DNA of 10,922 bases, from contig DIZU01000083.1 of NCBI GenBank assembly GCA_002429455.1, positions 1 to 10,922 of the forward strand. Reading direction: 5' to 3'. Below are positions 1-7,733 of this stretch, piece after piece (position 1 is the first letter of the stretch; each line of letters begins with the position of its first letter). Below the pieces are notes generated by a model. It saw only the letters and a list, made by a program, of their open reading frames with translations, had not been told where the DNA came from and ran no database searches. This DNA comes from Methylotenera sp. UBA6020. GTDB taxonomy: Bacteria > Pseudomonadota > Gammaproteobacteria > Burkholderiales > Methylophilaceae. The translations under genes were made by a program, and so were the position numbers.

Positions 1-23
1 CGCTCAAATTTACCTTTTGCCAT
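1..23 (-). CDS. tuf: Elongation factor Tu, N-terminal fragment (cut by window edge)
   Basis: Only the first seven codons and part of an eighth are visible, reading MAKGKFE plus the start of an Arg codon. EF-Tu in proteobacteria begins MSKEKFERT or MAKxKFERT, and tuf is the expected gene after fusA in the str operon. EF-Tu is the cytoplasmic GTPase that carries aminoacyl-tRNA to the ribosomal A site. The ATG at 21-23 has a good Shine-Dalgarno (AAAGGA, complement of 31-36) seven bases upstream. It lies 58 nt after the fusA stop on the same strand, which suggests cotranscription. The identification rests on a short peptide plus context; the GTPase motifs lie outside the window. Confidence 0.9.
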
Positions 24-66
24 GACTATTTCCTTTTATCTAAACTTAAATATGATGATTAATTAA

Positions 67-80
67 CCAAATATTTTTGG
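67..80 (-). other. Small A/U-rich hairpin just after the fusA stop
   Basis: CCAAA (67-71) and TTTGG (76-80) are perfect inverted copies around a four-base loop, starting one base after the fusA TAG. The stem is five pairs, three of them A-U, and no U-tract follows on the minus strand, so it is not a terminator. The rest of the 58-nt fusA-tuf gap is A/T-rich and holds the tuf Shine-Dalgarno at 31-36. I see no separate tuf promoter in it. Confidence 0.25.
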
Positions 81-81
81 A

Positions 82-2172
82 CTATTTTTTGTTAATGATG
101 GCATCAGCCACGTTTCTTGGTGCTTCAATGTAATGCTTAAATTCCATGCTGTAGCTTGCGCGACCCTGTGACAATGAACGCACAACAGTTGAATAACCAA
201 ACATCTCAGCCAACGGCACTTCCGCACGAATAACCTTACCAGTTGCGTTATCTTCCATACCTTGAATCATACCGCGACGTGATGACAAGTCACCCATTAC
301 GTCACCCATGTAATCTTCAGGCGTCTCAACTTCAACCGCCATCATAGGCTCAAGTAAGATCGGATCCGCTTTACGCATACCGTCTTTAAAACCAATTGAA
401 GCCGCCATTTTGAAGGCATTTTCATTAGAGTCAACATCATGGTATGAACCGTCAAACAATGTAACCTTTACATCCACTACCGGGAAGCCAGCCAAAATAC
501 CTGATGGAATTGTTTCACGTAAGCCTTTTTCAACCGCAGGAATAAATTCACGTGGCACTGTACCGCCTTTAATTGCATCAATGAATTCAAAACCTTTACC
601 AGGCTCATTTGGCTCCATTTTTAGCCATACATGGCCGTATTGGCCTTTACCGCCAGATTGCTTAACGAATTTACCTTCAACCTCAACAGACTTCTTAATC
701 GCTTCACGGTAAGCCACTTGTGGCGCACCAACGTTAGCTTCAACGTTAAATTCACGACGCATACGATCTACTAGAATCTCTAGGTGCAACTCACCCATAC
801 CTGAAATAATGGTTTGGTTTGTTTCTTCATCGGTTTTTACGCGGAAAGATGGATCTTCTTGCGCTAAACGATTTAACGCAACACCCATTTTCTCTTGGTC
901 GGCTTTAGTTTTTGGCTCAACCGCAACGTGAATTACCGGCTCAGGAAATATCATGCGTTCTAGAATGATTTCATCATTCACGCTACATAGCGTATCGCCC
1001 GTAGACGCATCCTTCAGACCAATAGCCGCAGCAATATCACCGGCACGAACTTCAGTGAGCGGCTCACGCGTGTTGGCATGCATTTGTACAATACGGCCGA
1101 TACGTTCTTTTTTGCCTTTGATCGGATTGTAAACAGTATCGCCAGCATTGATCACGCCTGAATACACGCGGAAGAAAATCAGCTGACCAACGAACGGATC
1201 CGTCATAATCTTAAAAGCTAATGCTGAGAATTTCTCATCATCAGAAGCTTTCAAGAAGATCTCATTGCCATCTTCATCTTCAGCTCTTGTTGGTGGAATA
1301 TCAGTTGGTGCTGGCATCAACTCAATGACTTTATCCAGCATGGCTTGCACGCCTTTGTTTTTAAAGGCTGAACCACATACCATAGGCACGATTTCAAAGG
1401 CAATCGTACGCATACGTAGGCCCTTCATGATGTCTTCTTCAGACAAATCACCGTCTTCAAGGTATTTGTTCATCAGCTCTTCAGTAGCTTCAGCCGCAGC
1501 TTCCACCATGTTTTCACGCCACTTGTCACACTCAGCTTTTAAGTCTGCTGGAATTTCACGGTAATCAAACTTCATGCCTTGAGATGCATCATCCCAATAA
1601 ATAGCTTTCATTTTAATTAGGTCAACAACACCCTCGAATTTCTCTTCAGCACCGATTGGCACTTGCAAAGGAATTGGATTGGCTTTAAGACGTGCACGCA
1701 TTTGATCGTACACTTTGAAGAAATTAGCACCTGCACGGTCCATTTTATTAACGAACGCTAAACGCGGTACTTTATATTTGTTGGCTTGGCGCCATACTGT
1801 TTCAGATTGCGGTTGTACACCACCCACCGCACAGTACACCATGCACGCGCCATCAAGCACACGCATTGAGCGCTCTACTTCAATAGTAAAGTCAACGTGA
1901 CCTGGAGTATCAATAATATTAATACGGTGCTGATCGAACTGACCAGCCATCCCTTTCCAGAAACAGGTAGTTGCCGCAGAAGTAATAGTAATACCGCGTT
2001 CTTGCTCTTGCTCCATCCAGTCCATGGTGGCTGCGCCATTATGAACTTCACCAATTTTATGATTCACACCAGTGTAAAACAAGATACGTTCAGTAGTTGT
2101 CGTTTTACCTGCGTCAATATGCGCAGAAATACCAATGTTACGGTAGCGTTCAATAGGGGTTATACGAGCCAC
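82..2172 (-). CDS. fusA: Translation elongation factor G (EF-G)
   Basis: EF-G is the GTPase that drives tRNA-mRNA translocation and, with ribosome recycling factor, splits the ribosome after termination. The 696-aa product matches the usual length of about 700. All GTP-binding motifs are visible: P-loop AHIDAGKT (17-24), switch I RGITIT (59-64), DTPGH (88-92, with His92 activating water), NKMD (142-145) and SAF (268-270). The domain II and III regions follow. The domain IV decoding-site tip shows [10 protein letters not shown] (506-515) and [11 protein letters not shown] (577-587). The domain V region reaches the C-terminal NKK. This is the classical translocase type, with no internal break. 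The start is GTG (2170-2172); [12 protein letters not shown] matches the family's N-terminus and a Shine-Dalgarno sits eight bases upstream, so the start is well placed. The stop is TAG. It is preceded by rpsG and followed by tuf. Confidence 0.98.
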   Translation of the reverse strand: MARITPIERYRNIGISAHIDAGKTTTTERILFYTGVNHKIGEVHNGAATMDWMEQEQERGITITSAATTCFWKGMAGQFDQHRINIIDTPGHVDFTIEVERSMRVLDGACMVYCAVGGVQPQSETVWRQANKYKVPRLAFVNKMDRAGANFFKVYDQMRARLKANPIPLQVPIGAEEKFEGVVDLIKMKAIYWDDASQGMKFDYREIPADLKAECDKWRENMVEAAAEATEELMNKYLEDGDLSEEDIMKGLRMRTIAFEIVPMVCGSAFKNKGVQAMLDKVIELMPAPTDIPPTRAEDEDGNEIFLKASDDEKFSALAFKIMTDPFVGQLIFFRVYSGVINAGDTVYNPIKGKKERIGRIVQMHANTREPLTEVRAGDIAAAIGLKDASTGDTLCSVNDEIILERMIFPEPVIHVAVEPKTKADQEKMGVALNRLAQEDPSFRVKTDEETNQTIISGMGELHLEILVDRMRREFNVEANVGAPQVAYREAIKKSVEVEGKFVKQSGGKGQYGHVWLKMEPNEPGKGFEFIDAIKGGTVPREFIPAVEKGLRETIPSGILAGFPVVDVKVTLFDGSYHDVDSNENAFKMAASIGFKDGMRKADPILLEPMMAVEVETPEDYMGDVMGDLSSRRGMIQGMEDNATGKVIRAEVPLAEMFGYSTVVRSLSQGRASYSMEFKHYIEAPRNVADAIINKK

Positions 2173-2180
2173 GGCTATTA

Positions 2181-2184
2181 CCTT
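2181..2184 (-). promoter_or_regulatory. Ribosome binding site supporting the fusA GTG start
   Basis: The minus strand reads AAAGGT followed by a short spacer and GTG. The AAGG core lies eight bases from the GTG at 2170-2172, an optimal distance. No in-frame ATG lies nearby at the family's normal N-terminus, so this site supports GTG as the true start. Confidence 0.7.
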
Positions 2185-2225
2185 TACTTAAATATTATTG
2201 CTTAAATTCTTAAAGAGCGATTTAA

Positions 2226-2272
2226 CTGAGCTAAGTAATCATCTTGAATTTTTACTCAAGCCTCTTACTCAG
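2226..2272 (-). other. Bulged hairpin in the rpsG-fusA spacer
   Basis: Nested inverted repeats lie within the 123-nt spacer between rpsG and fusA. The outer arm CTGAG-C-TAAG (2226-2235) pairs with CTTACTCAG (2264-2272) with one bulged base. The inner arm CTTGA (2243-2247) pairs with TCAAG (2256-2260) around an eight-base loop. That makes about 14 pairs, with an asymmetric internal loop (TAATCAT against CCT). On the minus strand no U-run follows, so it is unlikely to terminate transcription. Between it and the fusA ribosome binding site the spacer is A/T-rich, with three CTTAAA copies on the plus strand at 2187, 2201 and 2209. It could protect the RNA, be a processing site, or bind a ribosomal protein; the sequence does not decide. 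Confidence 0.45.
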
Positions 2273-2295
2273 ACCAGCTAACAAACAATCAGATA

Positions 2296-2766
2296 TTAAA
2301 ATCTGAAATGTGAGAATGCTTTATTCGCTTCTGCCATACGGTGAACTTCTTCACGTTTTTTCATTGCCGACCCGCGACCTTCAGAAGCTTCAACCAACTC
2401 AGCTGCCAAACGCAGACCCATTGACTTTTCGCCACGTTTACGAGCAGCATCACGCAACCAACGCATCGCCAATGCACTACGACGGCTAGGACGCACTTCA
2501 ACCGGCACTTGGTAGTTAGCACCACCTACACGACGACTTTTAACTTCAACCAACGGACGTAAGTTTGTCAGCGCCAAAGTAAATACCTCTAACGCATCTT
2601 TACTGGTTTTGGCAGTCACTTGATCAAATGCACCGTACAAAATACGCTCAGCTACAGATTTCTTACCACCTGTCATCAGCACGTTTACAAATTTAGACAC
2701 TTCTTGGCTACCAAATTTTGGATCTGGAAGAATGTGGCGCTTGGGAACTTCTCTACGTCTTGGCAT
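2296..2766 (-). CDS. rpsG: 30S ribosomal protein S7
   Basis: S7 is a primary 16S rRNA-binding protein that nucleates assembly of the 30S head and contacts tRNA at the E site. The 156-aa product runs from the conserved [10 protein letters not shown] to the C-terminal NKAFSHFRF and is collinear with bacterial S7 throughout. Recognisable blocks include [14 protein letters not shown], the family signature region around residues 20-40; [14 protein letters not shown], the beta-hairpin; and [16 protein letters not shown]. The length is typical. The ATG at 2764-2766 has only a weak purine-rich Shine-Dalgarno (AGAG, six bases upstream). That fits a gene translated partly by coupling to rpsL, although the 81-nt gap makes strict coupling less obvious. 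In E. coli, S7 represses the str operon by binding the mRNA upstream of its own gene. Whether that holds here is inference. Confidence 0.98.
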   Translation of the reverse strand: MPRRREVPKRHILPDPKFGSQEVSKFVNVLMTGGKKSVAERILYGAFDQVTAKTSKDALEVFTLALTNLRPLVEVKSRRVGGANYQVPVEVRPSRRSALAMRWLRDAARKRGEKSMGLRLAAELVEASEGRGSAMKKREEVHRMAEANKAFSHFRF

Positions 2767-2847
2767 AATTTTCTCTATTCTCTACTTATATTTTGCTAGC
2801 AATTACTCGAGCAAGGCCTTTGATTAGCCGCTATTTAATAAAACCGA
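2767..2847 (-). promoter_or_regulatory. rpsL-rpsG spacer, candidate S7 translational operator
   Basis: In E. coli the corresponding spacer (about 100 nt) folds into the S7 binding site that controls rpsG and downstream genes. Here the 81-nt spacer has only modest structure. GCCGCT (2827-2832) can pair with AGC-AA-GGC (2810-2817) with a two-base bulge, and there is a perfect palindrome TTGCTAGCAA (2793-2802). I cannot match the E. coli operator by eye, so the regulatory role is inferred from position and family knowledge. Confidence 0.3.
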
Positions 2848-3234
2848 TTACTTGGCTTTAGCTTCTTTAGGACGTTTAGCACCGTATTTAGAACGTGATT
2901 GTTTACGATCTTTAACACCAGCCGTATCCAAACTACCGCGCACCATGTGATAACGCACACCTGGCAAATCTTTTACACGACCGCCACGCAATAGCACAAC
3001 ACTATGCTCTTGCAGGTTATGGCCTTCACCACCGATATAACTAATAACTTCATAGCCGTTGGTAAGACGCACTTTGGCAACCTTACGCAAAGCCGAGTTA
3101 GGCTTTTTAGGCGTAGTCGTGTAAACACGTGTACAAACACCGCGTTTTTGTGGGCAAGCTTCAAGTGCGGGCACTTTGCTTTTCGTGACCACTTTAACGC
3201 GTGGCTTACGTACTAACTGATTGATGGTTGGCAT
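2848..3234 (-). CDS. rpsL: 30S ribosomal protein S12
   Basis: S12 sits at the decoding centre of the 30S subunit and helps control tRNA selection accuracy; it is the classic streptomycin-resistance locus. The 128-aa product is collinear with bacterial S12, about four residues longer than E. coli owing to a Lys/Ala-rich tail ending EAKAK. The decoding loop [11 protein letters not shown] (40-50) and [13 protein letters not shown] (84-96) are intact. Lys43 and Lys88, the usual sites of resistance substitutions, are both wild type, so streptomycin sensitivity is predicted at this locus. Asp89, the methylthiolation site in E. coli, is present. The start ATG (3232-3234) has GAGG nine bases upstream (complement of 3244-3247). 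It is the first gene after the promoter at 3368-3396 and heads the str operon. Confidence 0.98.
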   Translation of the reverse strand: MPTINQLVRKPRVKVVTKSKVPALEACPQKRGVCTRVYTTTPKKPNSALRKVAKVRLTNGYEVISYIGGEGHNLQEHSVVLLRGGRVKDLPGVRYHMVRGSLDTAGVKDRKQSRSKYGAKRPKEAKAK

Positions 3235-3317
3235 TGCCTATAACCTCTAAATTATGTTCTCTAAATATATCTTTATTGTTAAGTTTGCAAATAAAACTAG
3301 TATTCTGCAAAACAAAC

Positions 3318-3356
3318 CAGGATGGTAATGTCAATTATGACAATTACACCATCCTG
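3318..3356 (-). terminator. Leader hairpin before rpsL: candidate attenuator or terminator
   Basis: CAGGATGGT (3318-3326) and ACCATCCTG (3348-3356) are perfect nine-base inverted copies. The stem continues inward for six more pairs (AAT with ATT, GTC with GAC) across small bulges to a six-base AATTAT loop. On the minus strand it is followed by GTTTGTTTTGC, an interrupted U-tract. On the plus strand it is followed by GAAAAACTC, which has no U-tract, so any termination would act on the rpoBC/str direction. It lies downstream of the predicted str start site, inside the rpsL leader. It could therefore be a leaky terminator for rpoBC read-through, an attenuator for str, or a protein-binding element. 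Confidence 0.55.
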
Positions 3357-3367
3357 AAAAACTCAGC

Positions 3368-3396
3368 ATTCTATTTAGCCTGACTTTTATTGTCAA
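3368..3396 (-). promoter_or_regulatory. Sigma70-type promoter of the str operon
   Basis: On the minus strand the -35 box is TTGACA (complement of 3391-3396), a perfect consensus. A 17-nt spacer is followed by TAGAAT (complement of 3368-3373), five of six matches to the -10 consensus. The start site would fall near 3361-3363, giving an rpsL leader of about 128 nt. The bases just after the -10 box read GCTGAG, a moderately G/C-rich discriminator of the sort often linked to stringent control; that last point is inference. No other sequence in this spacer matches as well. Confidence 0.75.
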
Positions 3397-3405
3397 GGCT
3401 TATCG

Positions 3406-3440
3406 CACTGATGTTGCCACTTTAGTGGCTTACATCAGTG
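3406..3440 (-). repeat. Imperfect inverted repeat between the rpoC stop and the str promoter
   Basis: CACTGATGT (3406-3414) and ACATCAGTG (3432-3440) are perfect nine-base inverted copies. Inside them GCCAC (3416-3420) and GTGGC (3425-3429) pair around a TTTA loop, with one unpaired base on one side and two on the other. The repeat ends about nine bases upstream of the -35 box. On the minus strand it is followed by CGATAAGCC, not a U-run, so it is not a classical intrinsic terminator. It may stabilise the rpoBC mRNA 3' end, or act as a DNA operator upstream of the str promoter. A tiny CCC-GCAA-GGG stem (3448-3457) lies between it and the rpoC stop. Confidence 0.55.
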
Positions 3441-3471
3441 GTGATGCCCCTTGCGGGTGAATAGTCTGATT

Positions 3472-6400
3472 TTATTCTGCAGCTATTTCACTACTTACTT
3501 CTACTGCTGTTACATCAGACTCTAAAACCACTGGCGCAACAGGCGCTTCTTTAGCAGGAACACCTCCGGCAACCGCTGCACGCTTACGTGCTTCATGGTA
3601 TGCCAAGCCAGTACCGGCAGGAATTAACCTACCAACAATGACGTTTTCTTTCAGACCACGTAACTCATCACGCTTACCTAAAATAGCCGCTTCGGTCAAC
3701 ACACGTGTCGTTTCTTGGAATGACGCTGCTGAGATGAATGAATCTGTAGACAATGACGCTTTAGTAATACCAAGCAATACATATTCAAATTCAGCAGGAC
3801 GTTTATCTTGTGGAATGATTTTTTCATTTTGCGCCAATAAATCAGCACGCTCAACTTGCTCACCCATGATAAAGCTTGTGTCACCCGCATCTGTTACACG
3901 TACACGACGTAACATTTGACGCACAATCACCTCAATATGTTTATCATTAATTTTTACGCCTTGTAGACGATACACGTCTTGCACTTCGTCAATAATGTAG
4001 CGTGCTAAAGCCTCGCGACCTTGTAAACGTAAAATATCTTGTGGATCAGCTGGGCCGTCAACAATACTTTCACCTTTGGTCACCACTTGACCATCATGCG
4101 CTGTAACGTGCTTATCTTTAGGAATCAAGTATTCGTTACCAACACCGTCTAAATCAGTAATCACTAAACGCTGTTTACCCTTAGTGTCCTTACCGAATGA
4201 TACGGTACCTGTGACTTCAGCTAGCATACCGGCATCTTTCGGTGAGCGCGCTTCAAACAACTCAGCCACACGCGGCAAACCACCGGTAATATCACGGGTT
4301 TTAGATGACTCTTGTGGAATACGTGCTAACACTTCACCCACACCGACTTCTTGACCATCTTTAACCGTGATAATACAACCTAATTGGAAGGTGATATTCA
4401 CAGATTGGTCGCCACCGGTGATTTTAACTTCAACGCCGTTAGCATCGAGCAATTTTACTTGTGGGCGCAAACCTTTAGTTTGACCTGCACGTTGTTTTGG
4501 ATCAATTACCACCAATGATGACAAACCTGTAACGTCATCAATTTGTTTGGCTACAGTAATACCTTCTTCAACGTTCTCAAACTTAACATGACCTGCGTAC
4601 TCAGTAATAATTGGACGAGTATGCGGATCCCATGTGGCGATCGCTTGGCCTGCTTTCACAGTTTTACCGTCGGTAATCTGCAATGTAGCACCGTACGGCA
4701 CTTTATGACGCTCACGCTCACGGCCATTTTCGTCCGCAATAATGACTTCACCATTACGTGAAATCACCACTTGTTCATTACGGGCATTGGTTACGTAGCG
4801 CATGGTAGACGTAAATTGTAATACGCCATTCGATTTACCTTCTACCTGAGATACTGAAGCCGCACGCGATACTGCACCACCAATGTGGAATGTACGCATA
4901 GTCAACTGAGTACCAGGCTCACCGATAGATTGCGCAGCAATCACGCCAACCGCTTCACCCATACTGATCAGCTTGCCACGACCAAGGTCGCGGCCGTAGC
5001 ATTTAGCACAAATGCCGTAGCGTGTGTCACAAGTAAGCGCAGTACGCACTTTCACTTCATCAATACCAAGTGCGTCAATATGCTCAACTTCATCTTCCGT
5101 CAGCAGAGTTCCTGCCGGGTAGATTACTTTTTGCGTTTCCGTATTGATCACATCAAGCGCAGCAGTACGACCTAAAATACGGTCATGCAATGGCTCAATC
5201 ACTTCACCGCCTTTAACAAGCGCTTTGGTCACCAAACCATCACTGGTACCGCAATCGTGCTCAGTTACCACTAAATCTTGCGTTACATCCACCAAACGAC
5301 GTGTTAAGTAACCGGAGTTCGCTGTTTTCAACGCAGTATCGGCCAAACCTTTACGCGCACCGTGGGTTGAAATAAAGTATTGCAAAACGTTCAAGCCATC
5401 ACGGAAGTTCGCTTTAATCGGCGTTTCAATAATAGAGCCATCTGGTTTCGCCATCAAACCGCGCATACCCGCTAGCTGACGTACCTGCGCTGCAGAACCA
5501 CGTGCGCCTGAGTCAGCCATCATGTAAATAGCGTTGAATGATTCTTGACGCATTGGTTTACCGGCTTTGTCTTTTACCTGGTTGCCGTCAGCATCCAGTA
5601 CGTCTTCTTCGCGCAGTTGTTTCATCATGGCATCTGCCACTTTGTCACCCGCACGACCCCAGATATCGACTACTTTATTGTAGCGCTCACCTTGTGTTAC
5701 CAAGCCTGATACGTACTGATCTTCAATTTCTTTCACTTCAGACTCAGCCGCAGTAATCAATTGCTCTTTTTCTGGTGGTACCAACATATCATTGATACTA
5801 ATTGAAATACCAGCTTTTGTCGCATAGGTATAACCTGTGTACATCAATTTATCAGCAAAAATAACTGTTTCACGAATGCCTACTTTACGGAAGCTGGCAT
5901 TGATAAGTTTTGAAATTTCTTTCTTTTTTAACGCTTTATCAATGTTGCTGAATGCTAAACCTGCTGGCAGGATTTCTGACAACAACGCACGGCCAACGGT
6001 AGTCTCATAACGTGTGATTTTTTCAGTTTTAACACCGTCCAAATCTAAGTCATATTCTTTAATACGCACGGTAATTTTTGCGTGAATATCAATCAAATTC
6101 TGATCGAACACACGTTGCACTTCTTTTACATCAGCAAAGCGCATACCTTCACCGCGAGCCAATACTTTGTCACGCGTCATGTAGTACAAGCCCAACACAA
6201 TATCTTGTGAAGGCACAATAATCGGCTCACCGTTGGCTGGTGATAGCACGTTATTTGATGCCAACATTAAGGTGCGTGCTTCCATTTGCGCTTCTAAGCT
6301 TAATGGAACGTGAACCGCCATTTGGTCACCATCGAAGTCGGCGTTGAATGCCGCACAAACGAGTGGATGCAATTGAATGGCTTTACCTTCAATCAGGATA

Positions 6401-7716
6401 GGCTCAAACGCTTGAATACCAAGACGGTGCAAAGTAGGTGCACGGTTAAGCAATACTGGATGCTCGCGAATCACGTCTTCCAAGATATCCCAAACTTCCG
6501 GACCTTCTTCTTCAACTTTTTTCTTCGCCGCTTTAATCGTAGTGGCCAAACCCAATACTTCCAATTTATGGAAAATGAATGGCTTGAACAATTCCAAAGC
6601 CATTTTCTTAGGCAGACCACACTGATGCAGTTTCAATTGCGGACCAACCACAATCACTGAACGGCCAGAGTAATCCACACGTTTACCAAGCAAGTTTTGA
6701 CGGAAACGACCGCCTTTACCTTTAATCATGTCAGCCAGTGATTTCAATGGACGTTTGTTAGCACCTGTCATCACTTTACCGCGACGGCCATTGTCTAACA
6801 GTGAGTCCACAGCTTCTTGCAGCATACGTTTTTCGTTACGTACGATAATTTCAGGTGCTTTCAACTCTAACAAGCGTTTCAAACGGTTGTTACGGTTAAT
6901 AACGCGACGATACAAATCGTTCAAGTCAGATGTTGCAAAACGACCGCCATCCAGTGGTACTAATGGACGTAGCTCTGGTGGCAATACTGGCAAGATTTCC
7001 AGAATCATCCACTCTGGTTTAATGCCAGATTTTTGGAATGCTTCGAGTACTTTTAGACGTTTTGCGATTTTCTTGATTTTCGCTTCTGAACCGGTTGCAC
7101 CCAAGTCTTGGCGCAATTGAACGATTTCGTTCTCAATGTTCATTGTGCGTAATAATTCACGCACCGCTTCGGCACCCATCACCGCATTGAATTCGTCGCC
7201 GTATTCTTCTACTTTTGCCAAGTAGTCGTCTTCAGTCAACAACTGGCCACGTGTCAGTGGCGTCATGCCTGGGTCAACCACGATGAATGCTTCAAAGTAC
7301 AGTACGCGCTCGATATCACGCAAAGCGATATCCAGCACCATGCCTAGACGGCTTGGTAATGATTTCAAGAACCAGATGTGCGCAACAGGTGAAGCAAGAT
7401 CAATATGGCCCATGCGCTCACGACGCACTTTAGATAGCGTTACTTCAACGCCACATTTTTCGCAGATTACACCGCGATGTTTAAGACGTTTGTATTTACC
7501 GCATAAGCACTCGTAATCTTTAATCGGGCCAAAGATTTTTGCACAGAACAAACCATCACGCTCAGGCTTGAAAGTACGGTAGTTGATCGTTTCTGGCTTT
7601 TTAACTTCGCCATATGACCATGAACGGATTTTTTCAGGTGAAGCAAGCGCGATCTTAATCGCGTCGAATTCTTCTTCTTGCGTTACCTGTTTGAATAAGT
7701 CTAATAGAGCTTTCAT
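3472..7716 (-). CDS. rpoC: DNA-directed RNA polymerase subunit beta'
   Basis: The largest subunit of RNA polymerase carries the active-site Mg2+ and much of the DNA-binding clamp. The 1414-aa product is complete (E. coli 1407). Visible landmarks are the N-terminal zinc site Cys70/72/85/88, and the catalytic NADFDGDQM (458-466) with Asp460, 462 and 464. The bridge-helix region is about 777-812, and the second zinc site is Cys822/896/903/906. The trigger loop includes Met940, Arg941 and His944. The long proteobacterial insertion within the trigger loop spans about 951-1137, before the conserved C-terminal blocks [14 protein letters not shown] and [19 protein letters not shown]. An extra eight or so residues relative to E. 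coli lie near 709-723. The tail after 1388 is low-complexity Ala/Val/Glu, as is common. ATG at 7714-7716 has AGGAGA eight bases upstream, inside the 17-nt gap after rpoB, so the two are cotranscribed. Confidence 0.99.
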   Translation of the reverse strand: MKALLDLFKQVTQEEEFDAIKIALASPEKIRSWSYGEVKKPETINYRTFKPERDGLFCAKIFGPIKDYECLCGKYKRLKHRGVICEKCGVEVTLSKVRRERMGHIDLASPVAHIWFLKSLPSRLGMVLDIALRDIERVLYFEAFIVVDPGMTPLTRGQLLTEDDYLAKVEEYGDEFNAVMGAEAVRELLRTMNIENEIVQLRQDLGATGSEAKIKKIAKRLKVLEAFQKSGIKPEWMILEILPVLPPELRPLVPLDGGRFATSDLNDLYRRVINRNNRLKRLLELKAPEIIVRNEKRMLQEAVDSLLDNGRRGKVMTGANKRPLKSLADMIKGKGGRFRQNLLGKRVDYSGRSVIVVGPQLKLHQCGLPKKMALELFKPFIFHKLEVLGLATTIKAAKKKVEEEGPEVWDILEDVIREHPVLLNRAPTLHRLGIQAFEPILIEGKAIQLHPLVCAAFNADFDGDQMAVHVPLSLEAQMEARTLMLASNNVLSPANGEPIIVPSQDIVLGLYYMTRDKVLARGEGMRFADVKEVQRVFDQNLIDIHAKITVRIKEYDLDLDGVKTEKITRYETTVGRALLSEILPAGLAFSNIDKALKKKEISKLINASFRKVGIRETVIFADKLMYTGYTYATKAGISISINDMLVPPEKEQLITAAESEVKEIEDQYVSGLVTQGERYNKVVDIWGRAGDKVADAMMKQLREEDVLDADGNQVKDKAGKPMRQESFNAIYMMADSGARGSAAQVRQLAGMRGLMAKPDGSIIETPIKANFRDGLNVLQYFISTHGARKGLADTALKTANSGYLTRRLVDVTQDLVVTEHDCGTSDGLVTKALVKGGEVIEPLHDRILGRTAALDVINTETQKVIYPAGTLLTEDEVEHIDALGIDEVKVRTALTCDTRYGICAKCYGRDLGRGKLISMGEAVGVIAAQSIGEPGTQLTMRTFHIGGAVSRAASVSQVEGKSNGVLQFTSTMRYVTNARNEQVVISRNGEVIIADENGRERERHKVPYGATLQITDGKTVKAGQAIATWDPHTRPIITEYAGHVKFENVEEGITVAKQIDDVTGLSSLVVIDPKQRAGQTKGLRPQVKLLDANGVEVKITGGDQSVNITFQLGCIITVKDGQEVGVGEVLARIPQESSKTRDITGGLPRVAELFEARSPKDAGMLAEVTGTVSFGKDTKGKQRLVITDLDGVGNEYLIPKDKHVTAHDGQVVTKGESIVDGPADPQDILRLQGREALARYIIDEVQDVYRLQGVKINDKHIEVIVRQMLRRVRVTDAGDTSFIMGEQVERADLLAQNEKIIPQDKRPAEFEYVLLGITKASLSTDSFISAASFQETTRVLTEAAILGKRDELRGLKENVIVGRLIPAGTGLAYHEARKRAAVAGGVPAKEAPVAPVVLESDVTAVEVSSEIAAE

Positions 7717-7733
7717 GTGAATTCTCTCCTGAA

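Noticed and set aside
1388..1414. Possible damage to the beta' C-terminus because of its low-complexity Ala/Val/Glu tail (read as residues 1388-1414 of RpoC, about 3472-3555 here)
   Set aside because: The RpoC C-terminal tail is variable in this family and the conserved core ends just before it, so no truncation or frameshift is indicated.
1265..1564. Plus-strand open frame of 99 codons opposite fusA
   Set aside because: Ser-rich, low-information translation antisense to EF-G with no credible ribosome binding site or family match.
2193..2235. Possible fusA-tuf promoter in the A/T-rich rpsG-fusA spacer
   Set aside because: There is an AATAAT-like -10, but no -35 resembling TTGACA at usable spacing; A/T richness alone explains the match.
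2973..3164. Minus-strand out-of-frame open frame inside rpsL
   Set aside because: It overlaps the S12 gene fully in another frame, and S12 is intact and unmistakable.
3329..3334. A second TTGACA on the minus strand within the leader hairpin
   Set aside because: No acceptable -10 box lies 16-18 nt downstream; the best match (CAGAAT) is 21 nt away, and the element is inside the stem-loop.
6310..7120. Plus-strand open frames of 116 and 130 codons opposite rpoC
   Set aside because: They are antisense to strongly conserved beta' coding sequence and resemble no family I recognise; the pattern is what conserved codons produce on the opposite strand.
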